This document shows, piece by piece, positions 26,811 to 38,442 of a DNA stretch of 64,000 bases (the first letter of the stretch is position 1; each line of letters starts with the position of its first letter). Under the pieces are notes generated by a model. That model had not been told where the DNA came from. It was given only the letters and a program-made list of their open reading frames with translations, and did no database searches. Position numbers and translations under genes: made by a program. This DNA is from Kitasatospora acidiphila (lineage in GTDB: Bacteria; Actinomycetota; Actinomycetes; Streptomycetales; Streptomycetaceae), in NCBI RefSeq assembly GCF_006636205.1, contig NZ_VIGB01000003.1, positions 5,892,501-5,956,500 of the forward strand. The letters run 5' to 3'.

Positions 26811-26870
26811 TATGGTTTATCTCGACATCGAGATAACTCGAGGCTATGATTTATCTCGACATCAAGATAC
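26811..26870 (+). promoter_or_regulatory. acnA promoter with tandem palindromic operators
   Basis: A 34-bp period repeated twice. Each copy has a -10-like hexamer (TATGGT 26811-26816; TATGAT 26845-26850) followed at once by a palindrome: TTATCTCGACATCGAGATAA at 26817-26836 (perfect 9-bp arms, 2-bp centre) and TTATCTCGACATCAAGATAC at 26851-26870 (imperfect). A repressor bound here would cover the start of transcription. The rest of 26674-26953 contains no gene. Confidence 0.7.
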
Positions 26871-26953
26871 TTGCCGAGAGGCGATCCCCGGGCTTCCTCG
26901 TGTGGTCCCCCGGACCCCCACGTGCTGCACGAAGTACCTAGAAGGAGTCAGTC

Positions 26954-29599
<2,646 letters not shown>

Positions 29600-29622
29600 G
29601 CAGGCACCCCGTAGTACCCGCG

Positions 29623-29655
29623 GACCGCGCTCTCCCCAGGTGGGGGAGCGCGGTC
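29623..29655 (+). terminator. acnA terminator
   Basis: Inverted repeat GACCGCGCTCTCCCC (29623-29637) / GGGGGAGCGCGGTC (29642-29655), 14 bp with one bulged base and loop AGGT, 23 nt after the acnA stop. Confidence 0.8.
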
Positions 29656-29672
29656 TGTGCTATTCCGGACAT

Positions 29673-30368
29673 ATGGACGCCAGTTCCGAGGACCTCTGGC
29701 CGGTGATCCACGTCGAGCGGCGCGCGCTGCTCGAGGACGTGCGGCAGCTGGCCCCCGCGCAGTGGACGGTGATGTCGCTCTGCGCGGGCCGCACGGTGCG
29801 CGACGTGCTGGCGCACCTGGCCGCCACCGCCCGGATGACGCAGGCCGACTTCGTGCGCAAGGCGGTCAAGGCGCGGTTCAACTTCCGGCGGATGACCGAC
29901 CGGGACATCCATGAGTTCACCCGGGGTCGCCCGTCCGCCACGGTGAAGGCGTTCGAGATGCTGGTCGACTCGGTGGAGCACCCGCGCGGACCGGACGCGA
30001 CCTGGCTCGGCGAGACGGTGGTGCACGCCGAGGACATCCGGCGCCCGCTGGGCATCGCCCATGAGTACCCGATGGCGGCGCTGACCACCTGCGCCGACTT
30101 CTACCGCCGCTCCAACTTCCTGATCGGCGGCAAGAAGCGGGTGGCGGGCCTGAAGCTGACCGCGACCGACACCGACTGGTCGGCGGGCGAGGGGCCCGAG
30201 GTGCGCGGACCGATGCTGGACCTGCTGCTTGTGATCACCGGGCGCCCGGCCGGGCTGGCCGCGCTCAGCGGCGACGGGGTCGAGATCGTCACCGAGCGGA
30301 TGCCCTCCCAGGAAGTCGCAGGTGACCGCCCGCACCGCCGGGGTATGCCCAAAGGCATCCAGGTCTGA
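29673..30368 (+). CDS. Maleylpyruvate isomerase family, mycothiol-dependent enzyme-like protein
   Basis: 231-aa protein of the DinB/MDMPI superfamily. The N-terminal four-helix domain has the pattern expected for metal and mycothiol binding (LCAGRTVRDVLAHLAATARMT, then EDIRRPLG with HAEDIRR near residue 112). The second half includes GLKLTATDTDWSAGEGPEVRGPMLDLLLVITGRPAGLAALSGDG, typical of the C-terminal MDMPI_C-like region. Characterised members are mycothiol-dependent isomerases or transferases; the substrate here is unknown. ATG 29673 is chosen because upstream sequence is the acnA terminator; no obvious Shine-Dalgarno, so possibly leaderless. Confidence 0.75.
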   Translation: MDASSEDLWPVIHVERRALLEDVRQLAPAQWTVMSLCAGRTVRDVLAHLAATARMTQADFVRKAVKARFNFRRMTDRDIHEFTRGRPSATVKAFEMLVDSVEHPRGPDATWLGETVVHAEDIRRPLGIAHEYPMAALTTCADFYRRSNFLIGGKKRVAGLKLTATDTDWSAGEGPEVRGPMLDLLLVITGRPAGLAALSGDGVEIVTERMPSQEVAGDRPHRRGMPKGIQV

Positions 30369-30572
30369 GCGGCCCTGGTCGTAGTCTGCACGAAACTGCG
30401 CATTTCTATGTTCACTCAAGCAGTACCGCGCTAACCTCCCTCTCCGCGGGCATGATTCAGCTGGCCGACTGAAATATGCAGGCTTCCTGAACATTGCACA
30501 TGCTGCACCGCCGGCAACGCTTTGAGTGCCAGAAGGTGCTGCCGGTGGGGAGACTATTGCCGCCGGATGAAC

Positions 30573-30588
30573 ACTGGACTATACCTTT
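30573..30588 (+). promoter_or_regulatory. Candidate DasR (dre) site upstream of ngcE
   Basis: ACTGGACTATACCTTT matches 12 of 16 positions of the dre consensus ACTGGTCTAGACCACT (recalled). It lies 151 nt before ngcE, in a 370-nt gene-free region (30369-30738) that also holds the inverted repeat GTTGGC/GCCAAC at 30621-30636. DasR controls N-acetylglucosamine and chitobiose genes, which fits the downstream operon. Confidence 0.55.
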
Positions 30589-30738
30589 GCCCATCGACCG
30601 CACCCCCTCTGACCGGCGCCGTTGGCAATGGCCAACATGTCGATGAGGGACGGGAGTTGATTGGCCATCAGATGACGGTTTCGGGGCGGACATCGGTTCA
30701 CCTCCGCATCACCAGGACACTGAGGGGTTAGGGCACCC

Positions 30739-32136
30739 ATGGGCTCTGCAACTGAGTACAACCGCCGCGACGTCTTCAAGCGCGCGGCCGCGGCCACCGT
30801 CCTTGCGGCCGGCAGCAGTTCGCTGCTCGCCGCATGTGCTGCCGGGGGTGGCGGCAGCAGCGACAACAAGGGCACCGCGCCGAGCGGCAGCGGCAGCGCG
30901 ACCAACCCGTTCGGGGTCAAGTCGAGCGACCCGCTGGACGTCGTGATCTTCAAGGGCGGCTACGGCGACGACTACGCCAGGGCCTTCGAGGACATGTACA
31001 AGAAGAACTACAGCGGCGCCAGCGTCAGCCACCTGGGTACCCAGGACATCAGCCCCAAGCTGCAGCCCCGGTTCAACGCGGGCAACCCGCCGGACGTGGT
31101 CGACGACTCGGGCGCCCAGGCGATGCGGCTCGACGTGCTGGAGAAGGCCGGCCAGCTGACCGACCTGACCGTGCTGCTGGACGCGCCGTACCTGGACAAC
31201 CCGAGCCAGAAGATCCGCGATGTGCTGCTGCCCGGCACCATCGACCAGGGCACCATCGACGGCAAGATGTACTCGCTCAACTACGTCTACACGGTCTACG
31301 GCCTCTGGTACTCCAACAAGCTGTTCAAGGACAAGGGCTGGACCCCGCCCAAGACCTGGGACGACTTCCTCACGCTCTGCGCCACCATCAAGGCGTCCGG
31401 CATCGCGCCCTTCTGCCACCAGGGCAAGTACCCGTACTACGCCAACTACCTGATCATGGACCTGGTCGCCAAGCAGGCCGGCCCGGACCTGGTGAAGCGG
31501 ATCGACGCGCTGGACCCGACCGCGTTCGACGACCCGGCGGTGCTGGCCGGCGTCTCCGCGTTCTTCCAGATCATGCAGAAGGACTACCTGCTCCCGGGCA
31601 CCAACGGCATGACCCACACCGAGTCGCAGACCGCATGGTGCCAGGGCAAGGCCGCGTTCATCCCGTGCGGCTCCTGGCTGGAGAACGAGATGATCAAGGT
31701 CACCCCGGCCGACTTCGACATGGCGTTCCTGCCGGTCCCCTCGCTCGCGGGTGACAAGATGCCGCAGAACGCCGTGCGGGCCGGCGCCGGTGAGCCGTTC
31801 ATCGTGCCGGCGAAGGCGAAGAACCAGGTCGGCGGCCTGGAGTTCCTGCGGATCATGCTGACCAAGGAGGGCTCCGGCAAGTTCGCCGCCGCGGCCAACT
31901 CGCTGACCGTGCTGAAGGACGGCATCGGTCCCGACGTGGTGCTCAAGCCCGGCACCAAGTCCTCCGCACAGGCGGTCAGCGCGGCCGGCAGCAACACCTT
32001 CAACTACACCTACGCGGACCTGCAGACGGCGTTCGAGACCGAGATGGAGAACGCCACCACCGACCTGGTCAACAGCCGGATCACCCCGCAGCAGTGGGTG
32101 GCCCGGTGCAAGGCCGCCACGTCCAAGAAGGTCTGA
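30739..32136 (+). CDS. ngcE: N-acetylglucosamine/chitobiose ABC transporter substrate-binding lipoprotein
   Basis: Extracellular solute-binding lipoprotein, 465 aa, of an ABC sugar importer. The N-terminus MGSATEYNRRDVFKRAAAAT carries a twin-arginine pair (R9-R10), and the lipobox LAAC places the lipidated cysteine at C33, so it is a Tat lipoprotein. A Gly/Ser linker follows, then a family 1 solute-binding fold (DPLDVVIFKGGYGDDYARAFE, NPPDVVDDSGAQAM, GLWYSNKLFKDKGWTPPKTWDDF). Sequence and order match NgcE of the Streptomyces NgcEFG system for GlcNAc and N,N'-diacetylchitobiose. Operon ngcE-ngcF-ngcG has no ATPase gene; the shared MsiK ATPase encoded elsewhere is the known partner. A candidate dre site precedes it. 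Confidence 0.85.
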   Translation: MGSATEYNRRDVFKRAAAATVLAAGSSSLLAACAAGGGGSSDNKGTAPSGSGSATNPFGVKSSDPLDVVIFKGGYGDDYARAFEDMYKKNYSGASVSHLGTQDISPKLQPRFNAGNPPDVVDDSGAQAMRLDVLEKAGQLTDLTVLLDAPYLDNPSQKIRDVLLPGTIDQGTIDGKMYSLNYVYTVYGLWYSNKLFKDKGWTPPKTWDDFLTLCATIKASGIAPFCHQGKYPYYANYLIMDLVAKQAGPDLVKRIDALDPTAFDDPAVLAGVSAFFQIMQKDYLLPGTNGMTHTESQTAWCQGKAAFIPCGSWLENEMIKVTPADFDMAFLPVPSLAGDKMPQNAVRAGAGEPFIVPAKAKNQVGGLEFLRIMLTKEGSGKFAAAANSLTVLKDGIGPDVVLKPGTKSSAQAVSAAGSNTFNYTYADLQTAFETEMENATTDLVNSRITPQQWVARCKAATSKKV

Positions 32137-32262
32137 CCGCAGTCGAGTTGAAGGCAGGCGGGACGCCGGGACCGGCCGCACGGCCCCGGCGCCTGGCCGC
32201 GAACCGGTTGCCACGCCCTACCGAGCCGCTCTGGCACAGGCCGTGGCGGACAGGAGCAGTTG

Positions 32263-33194
32263 ATGCGTCACCGGAAGTACCCCTTCATCGTGGGGTTCCT
32301 CATCGTCCCCGTCGCGCTCTACGTACTACTGGTCATCTGGCCGTATCTGCAGACCTTCGGGTACTCCCTGACCGACTGGTCCGGGGCCTCGCAGCAGATG
32401 AACTTCATCGGACTGCGCAACTACGCCACGCTGTTCAGCGACAACGTCTTCGTCCTGGCGCTGGAGCACAACCTGCTGCTGCTGGTGGTGCTGCCGCTCG
32501 CCACCATCCTGCTGGCGCTGTTCTTCGCCTTCATGCTCAACGTCGGCGGCCGGGGCGGCACCGGGGGCGTGCAGGGGGTGCGCGGGGCCGGCTTCTACAA
32601 GGTGGTCTTCTTCTTCCCGCAGGTGCTGTCGGTCGCCATCCTCTCGGTGCTCTTCCAGGGCGTCTACCGCACCGACCAGGGCGGCCTGTTGAACGGTGTG
32701 CTGGTCAAGCTGGGCGTGGAGGACCCGAACAGGCCCTGGCAGTGGCTCTCCGACCCCAACCTCGGCCTGTGGTGCGTGATCGGGGTGCTGATCTGGTCCG
32801 GCGTCGGCTTCTACCTGGTGCTGTTCTCCGCCGCCATGCAGTCGGTGCCCAAGGACATCTACGAGGCCGCGCTGCTGGACGGTGCCAAGCGCGGGCAGAC
32901 CTTCTTCAAGATCACCCTGCCGCTGCTCTGGGAGACCATCCAGACCGCCTGGGTGTACCTGGCGATCGCGGCCATGGACTGCTTCGCGCTGGTCTCCACC
33001 ATGACCCGGGCAAGTTCTACGGCGGCGGCCCGGACTACCACAGCGAGGTCCTGTCGACCCTGCTGATGCGCAACTTCATCACCTACGGCAAGGCGGGCTA
33101 CGCCTGCGCCATGGGTGTGGTGATCTTCTTCCTCACCCTCATCCTGTCCGTCGTCGCGCTCCGGGTGACCCGGCGCGAGAAGATCGAGTTCTGA
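32263..33194 (+). CDS. ngcF: Sugar ABC transporter permease NgcF, frameshifted in this sequence
   Basis: First membrane subunit of the NgcEFG importer, six predicted helices. Translation from ATG 32263 (AGGAG 6 nt upstream) reads MRHRKYPFIVGFLIVPVAL through the EAA loop YEAALLDGAKRGQTFFKITLPLL and breaks at VSTMTRASS near 33004-33007, stopping at 33066. A neighbouring frame carries on as PGKFYGGGPDYHSEVLSTLLMRN to ALRVTRREKIEF, ending at 33194, which is the expected C-terminus. Restoring one C in ACCCGGG (ATGACCC to ATGACCCC) joins the two frames perfectly. Either the gene is truly inactivated or the consensus lost a C; the intact neighbours favour a sequence error. Confidence 0.85.
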
Positions 33195-33208
33195 GCGGGG
33201 CACGGCAC

Positions 33209-34156
33209 ATGACCATCCACTCCGACGTGACCGGCACCGTTCCGGCCCAGCGCGGCACCGACCAGCCGCGCCGACCGAGCCAGGCGCAGCGTTTCGCGGA
33301 CGGCGGCGGCGTCCTCAACGTCTTCTCGCACGGCTTCCTGGCCGTCTGGGCGCTGATGATCATCGGTCCGCTGGTCTGGATCGTGCTCGGCTCCTTCAAG
33401 ACCAACGCCCAGATCGGCGGCAGCGCCTGGACCTGGCCCGGCAGCTGGCACTTCGACGCGTTCGCCCGGGCCTGGGACAAGGGCATCGGCGGCTTCTTCG
33501 CCAACACCGTGATCGTGCTGGTCGGTTCGCTCGCCCTGACGATGCTGCTCGGCGCGATGGCGGCCTATGTGCTGGCCCGCTACGAGTTCCCCGGCAACCG
33601 CGTCATCTACTACTTCTTCGTGGCCGGCGCGATGTTTCCGGTCTACCTCGCGCTGGTGCCGCTGTTCTTCATGGTGAAGAACCTCGGCCAGATCAGCCCG
33701 CTGCTCGGCCTCAACAGCTACCTCGGCCTCATCCTGGTCTACACGGCCTACTCACTGCCGTTCACCGTGTTCTTCCTCTACGCCTTCTTCCGCTCGCTGC
33801 CGACCGCGGTGCACGAGGCGGCGATGATCGACGGCTGTTCGCACACCCGGGCGTTCTTCCAGGTGATGGTGCCGATGGCCAAGTCCGGTCTGATCAGCGT
33901 CTTCATCTTCAATGTGCTCGGGCAGTGGAACCAGTACCTGCTGCCGGTCACCCTGATGCAGCAGCAGAACAGCTCCGACCCGGACCACTCGATGCTCGCC
34001 CAGGGTCTGATGAACCTGGCCCTGCAGAGCGGCTACGCCAGCGACTTCCCCGGCCTTTTCGCCGGCATGACCATCGCCATGCTGCCCGTGCTGGTGGTCT
34101 ACCTGTCCTTCCAGCGGCAGGTGCAAGCCGGGCTCACCTCGGCCACGCTCAAGTAG
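33209..34156 (+). CDS. ngcG: Sugar ABC transporter permease NgcG
   Basis: Second membrane subunit of the importer, 315 aa, MalG-type. A cytoplasmic N-terminal tail of about 40 residues is followed by six helices (first: VFSHGFLAVWALMIIGPLVWIVLGSF) and the EAA loop VHEAAMIDGCSHTRAFFQVMVPMAKSGLI, which docks on the ATPase. Ends in the typical FQRQVQAGLTSATLK. 14 nt after ngcF, same operon. Converges with pepN. Confidence 0.88.
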   Translation: MTIHSDVTGTVPAQRGTDQPRRPSQAQRFADGGGVLNVFSHGFLAVWALMIIGPLVWIVLGSFKTNAQIGGSAWTWPGSWHFDAFARAWDKGIGGFFANTVIVLVGSLALTMLLGAMAAYVLARYEFPGNRVIYYFFVAGAMFPVYLALVPLFFMVKNLGQISPLLGLNSYLGLILVYTAYSLPFTVFFLYAFFRSLPTAVHEAAMIDGCSHTRAFFQVMVPMAKSGLISVFIFNVLGQWNQYLLPVTLMQQQNSSDPDHSMLAQGLMNLALQSGYASDFPGLFAGMTIAMLPVLVVYLSFQRQVQAGLTSATLK

Positions 34157-34175
34157 CCGGGGCACCGGCAGAGGC

Positions 34176-34212
34176 CGAAGCGCCTCTACCCGCCGCGGGT
34201 GGAGGCGCTTCG
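34176..34212. terminator. Bidirectional terminator between ngcG and pepN
   Basis: 17-bp inverted repeat: CGAAGCGCCTCTACCCG (34176-34192) and CGGGTGGAGGCGCTTCG (34196-34212), loop CCG, one T-G wobble. It serves both convergent genes. Confidence 0.9.
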
Positions 34213-34225
34213 ACGTCAGCGAGGA

Positions 34226-36796
34226 TCAGCCGCGGTCGGCCGCCTGCGCCCGCAGCGCCCGGGCCAGCTCGTCCCGGCACTCCAGCACCAGGCGGCGCAG
34301 CGCCGGCGCGGCCTGCTGGTGCTCCGTCAGCCATGCGTCGGTCGCGGCCAGCGTGGCCTCGTCGGTCTGCAGCCGCGGGAAGAACCCGCCGACGAACCGG
34401 ATCGCGATCTCGATGCTGCGCTCGGCCCAGATGGACTCCAGCAGCTCGAAGTAGCGCGCGGTGTAAGGCGCGGTCAGCTCGCGCTGCCCGGCCTGCTGGA
34501 AGCCGGCGGTCTGCGCGCCCACCATGGCGTTGGGCAGCTGGTCCGAGTCGGCCACCGCCGACCAGGCCGCCGCCTTGGCCGCCGCGGTCGGCCGGGCGGC
34601 CAGCGCCTGGGTGGCCTTCTGGCTGCCGCTGGCGGTGTGGTCCCGCTTCAGCTCGGCATCCAGCTGCTCCACCGTGGCCCGACCGGCGGCGGCCAGCGCG
34701 ATCCACAGCGACCAGCGCAGGTCCTGGTCCACCTCCAGGCCGTCGATCCGGGCGGTGCCGGCGAGCAGCCCCTCCAGCAGCTGGAACTCCGCCTCGCCCT
34801 GCGCGGTGGCGGCCAGGAACCGCGCCCAGGCCAGCTGCTGGTCGCTGCCCGGGGCCGCGGCGCGCAGCTCGCGCAGCGCGCTCTCGGCCAGCAGCCGGCC
34901 GCCCTCGGCCCGGTAGCCGGGGTCGGCGAAGACGTCCAGGGCGCTCCTGGCCTGGGCGTGCAGGGTCTGCAGCACGCCGATGTCCGACTCCGAACCGGCG
35001 AACCGCACCACCAGGTCGAGGTAGTCGCGGGCCGGCAGCAGCCCGTCCCGGGTCATGTTCCAGCAGGCGGACCAGGCCAGCGCCCGGGCCAGGGGTTCGC
35101 GGATGTCGCCGAGCGAGGTGCGCAGGGTGGCCAGCGAGTCGGCGTCGAAGCGGATCTTGCAGTACGTCAGGTCGTCGTCGTTGACCAGGATCAGCGCCGG
35201 GCGCGGGCGGCCGGCGGCCTCGGCGACCGCGCTGCGGGCCCCGGTGACGTCCAGTTCGAAGCGGGCGGTGCGTACCAGGGCGCCGTCCGCCTCGCGGTCG
35301 TACAGGCCGACCGCGATCCGGTGCGGGCGCAACACCTCGCCGCCCTGCTCGATCGCCAGTTCGGTGATCCGGCCCTCGGCGTCCACCGTGACCTGCGGGG
35401 TCAGCGAGTTGACGCCGGCGGTCTGCAGCCACGCCGCCGACCACTCGGCCATCGCCTGCTCACCGCGCCCGGAGGTGACGGCCAGCACCTCCAGCAGGTC
35501 GCCGAGCACGGTGTTGCCGAAGGCGTGCTGCTGGAAGTAGCGGCGGGCGCCCTCGAAGAAGGCGTCCCGGCCCGCGTAGGCCACCAGCTGCTTGAGCACC
35601 GCGGCGCCCTTGGCGTAGGTGATCCCGTCGAAGTTGAGCTTGGCGTCCTCGACGTCGCGGATGTCGGCGGTGATCGGGTGGGTGGTCGGGTACTGGTCCT
35701 GCCGGTACGCCCAGGCCTTGCGCTGGTTGGCGAAGGTCACCCAGGCGGCCTGGTACTTGGTGGCCTCCTGCTGCCCGAACGAGCCCATGAAGTCGGCGAA
35801 CGACTCCTTGAGCCACAGGTCGTCCCACCACTTCATGGTGACCAGGTCGCCGAACCACATGTGCGCCATCTCGTGCAGGACGACGTTGGCCCGGTTCTCG
35901 TAGGCGGCCTCGGTGACCCGGGAGCGGAAGACGAAGTCCTCCTTGAAGGTCACGCAGCCCGGGTTCTCCATCGCCCCGATGTTGTACTCCGGCACGAAGC
36001 ACTGGTCGTACTTGCCGAACGGGTACGGGTACTGGAACTCCTCGTGGAAGAAGTCCAGGCCCTGCTTGGTGACTTCGAAGATCTCCTCGGCGTCGAAGTG
36101 CGGCGCCAGCGACCTGCGGCAGGTGGCGGCCAGCGGGATCTCCAGCGTGGAGCCGTCCGGCAGTTCGCGGCTCCAGTGGTCCCGGACCACGTGGTACGGG
36201 CCGGCCACCACGGCGGTCAGATAGGTGGAGATCGGCTTGGTCTCCAGGAACCGCCAGACCTTGGCGCCGTCCTGCTCGGTGACCGACTCCTCGGCCGCGT
36301 TGCTGTAGACGTCCCAGGCCGCCGGCGCGGTCACGGTGAACCGGTAGGGCGCCTTGAGGTCGGGCTGCTCGAAGTTGGCGAACACCCGGCGGGCCTCGGC
36401 CGGCTCGTAGTGGGTGTAGAGGTAGGTCTCCCCGTCGGCCGGGTCGGTGAAGCGGTGCAGGCCCTCACCGGTCCGGCTGTACGCGCAGTCGGCGTCCACC
36501 ACCAGGACGTTCTCGGCCTCCAGCCCCTCCAACGCCACCCGGGCGCCGTCGAACACGGCGGCCGGGTCGAGTCGGCGCCCGTTGAGGGTGGCGGCCCGCA
36601 TGCTCGGCGCCAGCAGGTCGGCGAAGCTGCCGGCGCCCGGCGTGGTGCAGCTGAAGCGGATGGTGGTGGTGGAGCGGAAGGTTGTGGCGTCGGCGTCCGG
36701 CGCGCTGGTCACATCGAGGTGGACCTCGTAACCGTGCACACTGAGGAGGCTCGCACGCTGCTGAGCTTCGTCGCGACTGAGGTTCTTGCCCGGCAC
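34226..36796 (-). CDS. pepN: Aminopeptidase N (M1 family)
   Basis: Zinc metallo-aminopeptidase that removes N-terminal residues from peptides; cytoplasmic. 856 aa, the usual streptomycete length. Substrate motif GAMENPG, then zinc site HEMAH (H308, E309, H312) with the third ligand E331 18 residues on in LWLKESFADF, and the proton-donor Tyr region further on. The C-terminal third is the helical ERAP1_C-like domain. The start is GTG 36796 (PGKNLSRDEAQ), with AAGGAG 7 nt upstream and agreement with homologues; the frame is open further upstream but lacks homology. It sits 79 nt behind the amino acid permease gene on the same strand, so co-transcription is possible. Confidence 0.93.
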   Translation of the reverse strand: MPGKNLSRDEAQQRASLLSVHGYEVHLDVTSAPDADATTFRSTTTIRFSCTTPGAGSFADLLAPSMRAATLNGRRLDPAAVFDGARVALEGLEAENVLVVDADCAYSRTGEGLHRFTDPADGETYLYTHYEPAEARRVFANFEQPDLKAPYRFTVTAPAAWDVYSNAAEESVTEQDGAKVWRFLETKPISTYLTAVVAGPYHVVRDHWSRELPDGSTLEIPLAATCRRSLAPHFDAEEIFEVTKQGLDFFHEEFQYPYPFGKYDQCFVPEYNIGAMENPGCVTFKEDFVFRSRVTEAAYENRANVVLHEMAHMWFGDLVTMKWWDDLWLKESFADFMGSFGQQEATKYQAAWVTFANQRKAWAYRQDQYPTTHPITADIRDVEDAKLNFDGITYAKGAAVLKQLVAYAGRDAFFEGARRYFQQHAFGNTVLGDLLEVLAVTSGRGEQAMAEWSAAWLQTAGVNSLTPQVTVDAEGRITELAIEQGGEVLRPHRIAVGLYDREADGALVRTARFELDVTGARSAVAEAAGRPRPALILVNDDDLTYCKIRFDADSLATLRTSLGDIREPLARALAWSACWNMTRDGLLPARDYLDLVVRFAGSESDIGVLQTLHAQARSALDVFADPGYRAEGGRLLAESALRELRAAAPGSDQQLAWARFLAATAQGEAEFQLLEGLLAGTARIDGLEVDQDLRWSLWIALAAAGRATVEQLDAELKRDHTASGSQKATQALAARPTAAAKAAAWSAVADSDQLPNAMVGAQTAGFQQAGQRELTAPYTARYFELLESIWAERSIEIAIRFVGGFFPRLQTDEATLAATDAWLTEHQQAAPALRRLVLECRDELARALRAQAADRG

Positions 36797-36875
36797 TGCG
36801 GTACTCCTTTGTCCGACTCGCACGGTGCTGTGCAGAAGGTGTGGAGGAGCAGGTCCTGCCCCCTCCCGCATCTTT

Positions 36876-38267
36876 TCACGCGCTCCGGGCGCGCCGCTGG
36901 CGCCAGTATCCGACCGCGCTCAGGCCGGCCACCAGCACGCCGGCGGCGTAGAGCTGGTCGCGGTTGCCGGCCGTCGTCGTCATCAGGCCGAGCAGGGCGG
37001 TCACGCCGGCGATCGCCAGCCAGGTCAGGTACGGGTAGCCCCACATCTTCACGGTCAGCAGCTCGGGCGCCTCGCGCTCCAGGCGGCGGCGCATCCGCAG
37101 CTGGGCGACGCCGATGAAGAGCCAGACCACCAGGATGGCCACGCCGGTGGTGTTCATCAGCCAGGTGAACACGGTGTCGGGCCACCAGTAGCCGGCCAGC
37201 ACGGCGCCGAAGCCGAAGCCGCAGGAGGCCAGCACCGCCAGGCGCGGCACGCCGCCGCTCACCTTCGCCAGCGCCTTGGGGCCCTGGCCGCGGGCGACCA
37301 GCGAGAAGGCCATCCGGGAGGAGCCGTAGATGTTGGCGTTCATCGCGCTCAGCAGGGCGATCAGGACGACGGCCTTCATGACGACGGCCGCGCCGGGGAC
37401 GTTCAGCAGCTGGAGGACCGTCACGTACGGGCCCAGCTTGACCACGTCGGGGTTGTTCCACGGCACCAGGGTGACCACCAGCGCCATCGAGCCGATGTAG
37501 AAGAGGGCGATCCGCCAGACCGCCGTGCGCACCGCGTTGGCCACGTTTCGGCGCGGGTCGTCGGACTCCGCCGCCGCGATGGTCACGGTTTCCAGGCCGC
37601 CGTAGGCGAACACCGAGGCGAGCAGGCCGGTGATCAGGCCGCTCGCGCCGTGCGGCAGGAACCCGCCGTGCCCGGTCAGGTTGGCAGCACCCGGTGCGCC
37701 GTGGCCGATGACGCCGGTGACGCCCAGCACGCCGAGCACCAGGAAGGCGACGATCGCGGTGATCTTGACGGCCGCGAACCAGAACTCGAACTCGCCGAAG
37801 TTCTTCACCGCGGTCAGGTTGCTGGCGCAGAAGAACGTCATGAAGACCGCGACCCAGGCCCAGCCGGCCACGCCCGGGATCCAGGAGTTCATGATCGAGC
37901 CGGCCGCCGTGGCCTCCGCCGCGACGCCGCAGCAGAGCATCACCCAGTACATCCACCCGGCGGTCAGACCCGCCCAGGGGCCGATCTCACGCTCGGCGTG
38001 CACCGAGAAGGAGCCGGAGGCCGGCTGGGCGGCGGACATCTCGCCCAGCATCCGCATGACCAGCATGACCAGCAGGCCGGCCGCCGTGAAGGCCAGGATG
38101 ATGCCGGGGCCGGCCGCCGCGATGCCCGCGCCCGAGCCCACGAAGAGGCCGGCGCCGATGACGCCGCCGAGGGCGATCATCGAAAGGTGACGCTGCTTCA
38201 GGCCGTGGCTCAGCTGCGGGGCGCCCGAGGCCGCGGGGGCCTTCGGCGGTGCGGTGACAGTGCTCAT
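36876..38267 (-). CDS. Amino acid permease (APC family, AnsP/GabP-type)
   Basis: Secondary amino acid transporter, 463 aa, 12 predicted helices. N-terminal HGLKQRHLSMIALGGVIGAGLFVGSG is the consensus amphipathic loop and first helix of the amino acid transporter (AAT) family. AAESDDPRRNVANAVRTAVWRI and ALLSAMNANIYGSSRMAFSLV are the other family blocks. Candidate substrates are asparagine, GABA or aromatic or basic amino acids; I cannot choose. Position upstream of pepN suggests a link with peptide or amino acid use. ATG start; only a weak ribosome site. Divergent from bioY. Confidence 0.85.
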   Translation of the reverse strand: MSTVTAPPKAPAASGAPQLSHGLKQRHLSMIALGGVIGAGLFVGSGAGIAAAGPGIILAFTAAGLLVMLVMRMLGEMSAAQPASGSFSVHAEREIGPWAGLTAGWMYWVMLCCGVAAEATAAGSIMNSWIPGVAGWAWVAVFMTFFCASNLTAVKNFGEFEFWFAAVKITAIVAFLVLGVLGVTGVIGHGAPGAANLTGHGGFLPHGASGLITGLLASVFAYGGLETVTIAAAESDDPRRNVANAVRTAVWRIALFYIGSMALVVTLVPWNNPDVVKLGPYVTVLQLLNVPGAAVVMKAVVLIALLSAMNANIYGSSRMAFSLVARGQGPKALAKVSGGVPRLAVLASCGFGFGAVLAGYWWPDTVFTWLMNTTGVAILVVWLFIGVAQLRMRRRLEREAPELLTVKMWGYPYLTWLAIAGVTALLGLMTTTAGNRDQLYAAGVLVAGLSAVGYWRQRRARSA

Positions 38268-38442
38268 CGCGGGTTATCCAGACGCTCGAATAGCGGACGA
38301 CCCGTCCCAATATGCGGGAGTGTCGACGGCATCGCGAAGCTCCGCCCAGGATCCGGACCACCACACTGCGGAGCGTAGGTGGCCGTGTCTGGATAGTGAA
38401 ACGGCCGGTGTGAACCTCACAAGCGAAGGCGGCTCGGCTTTG

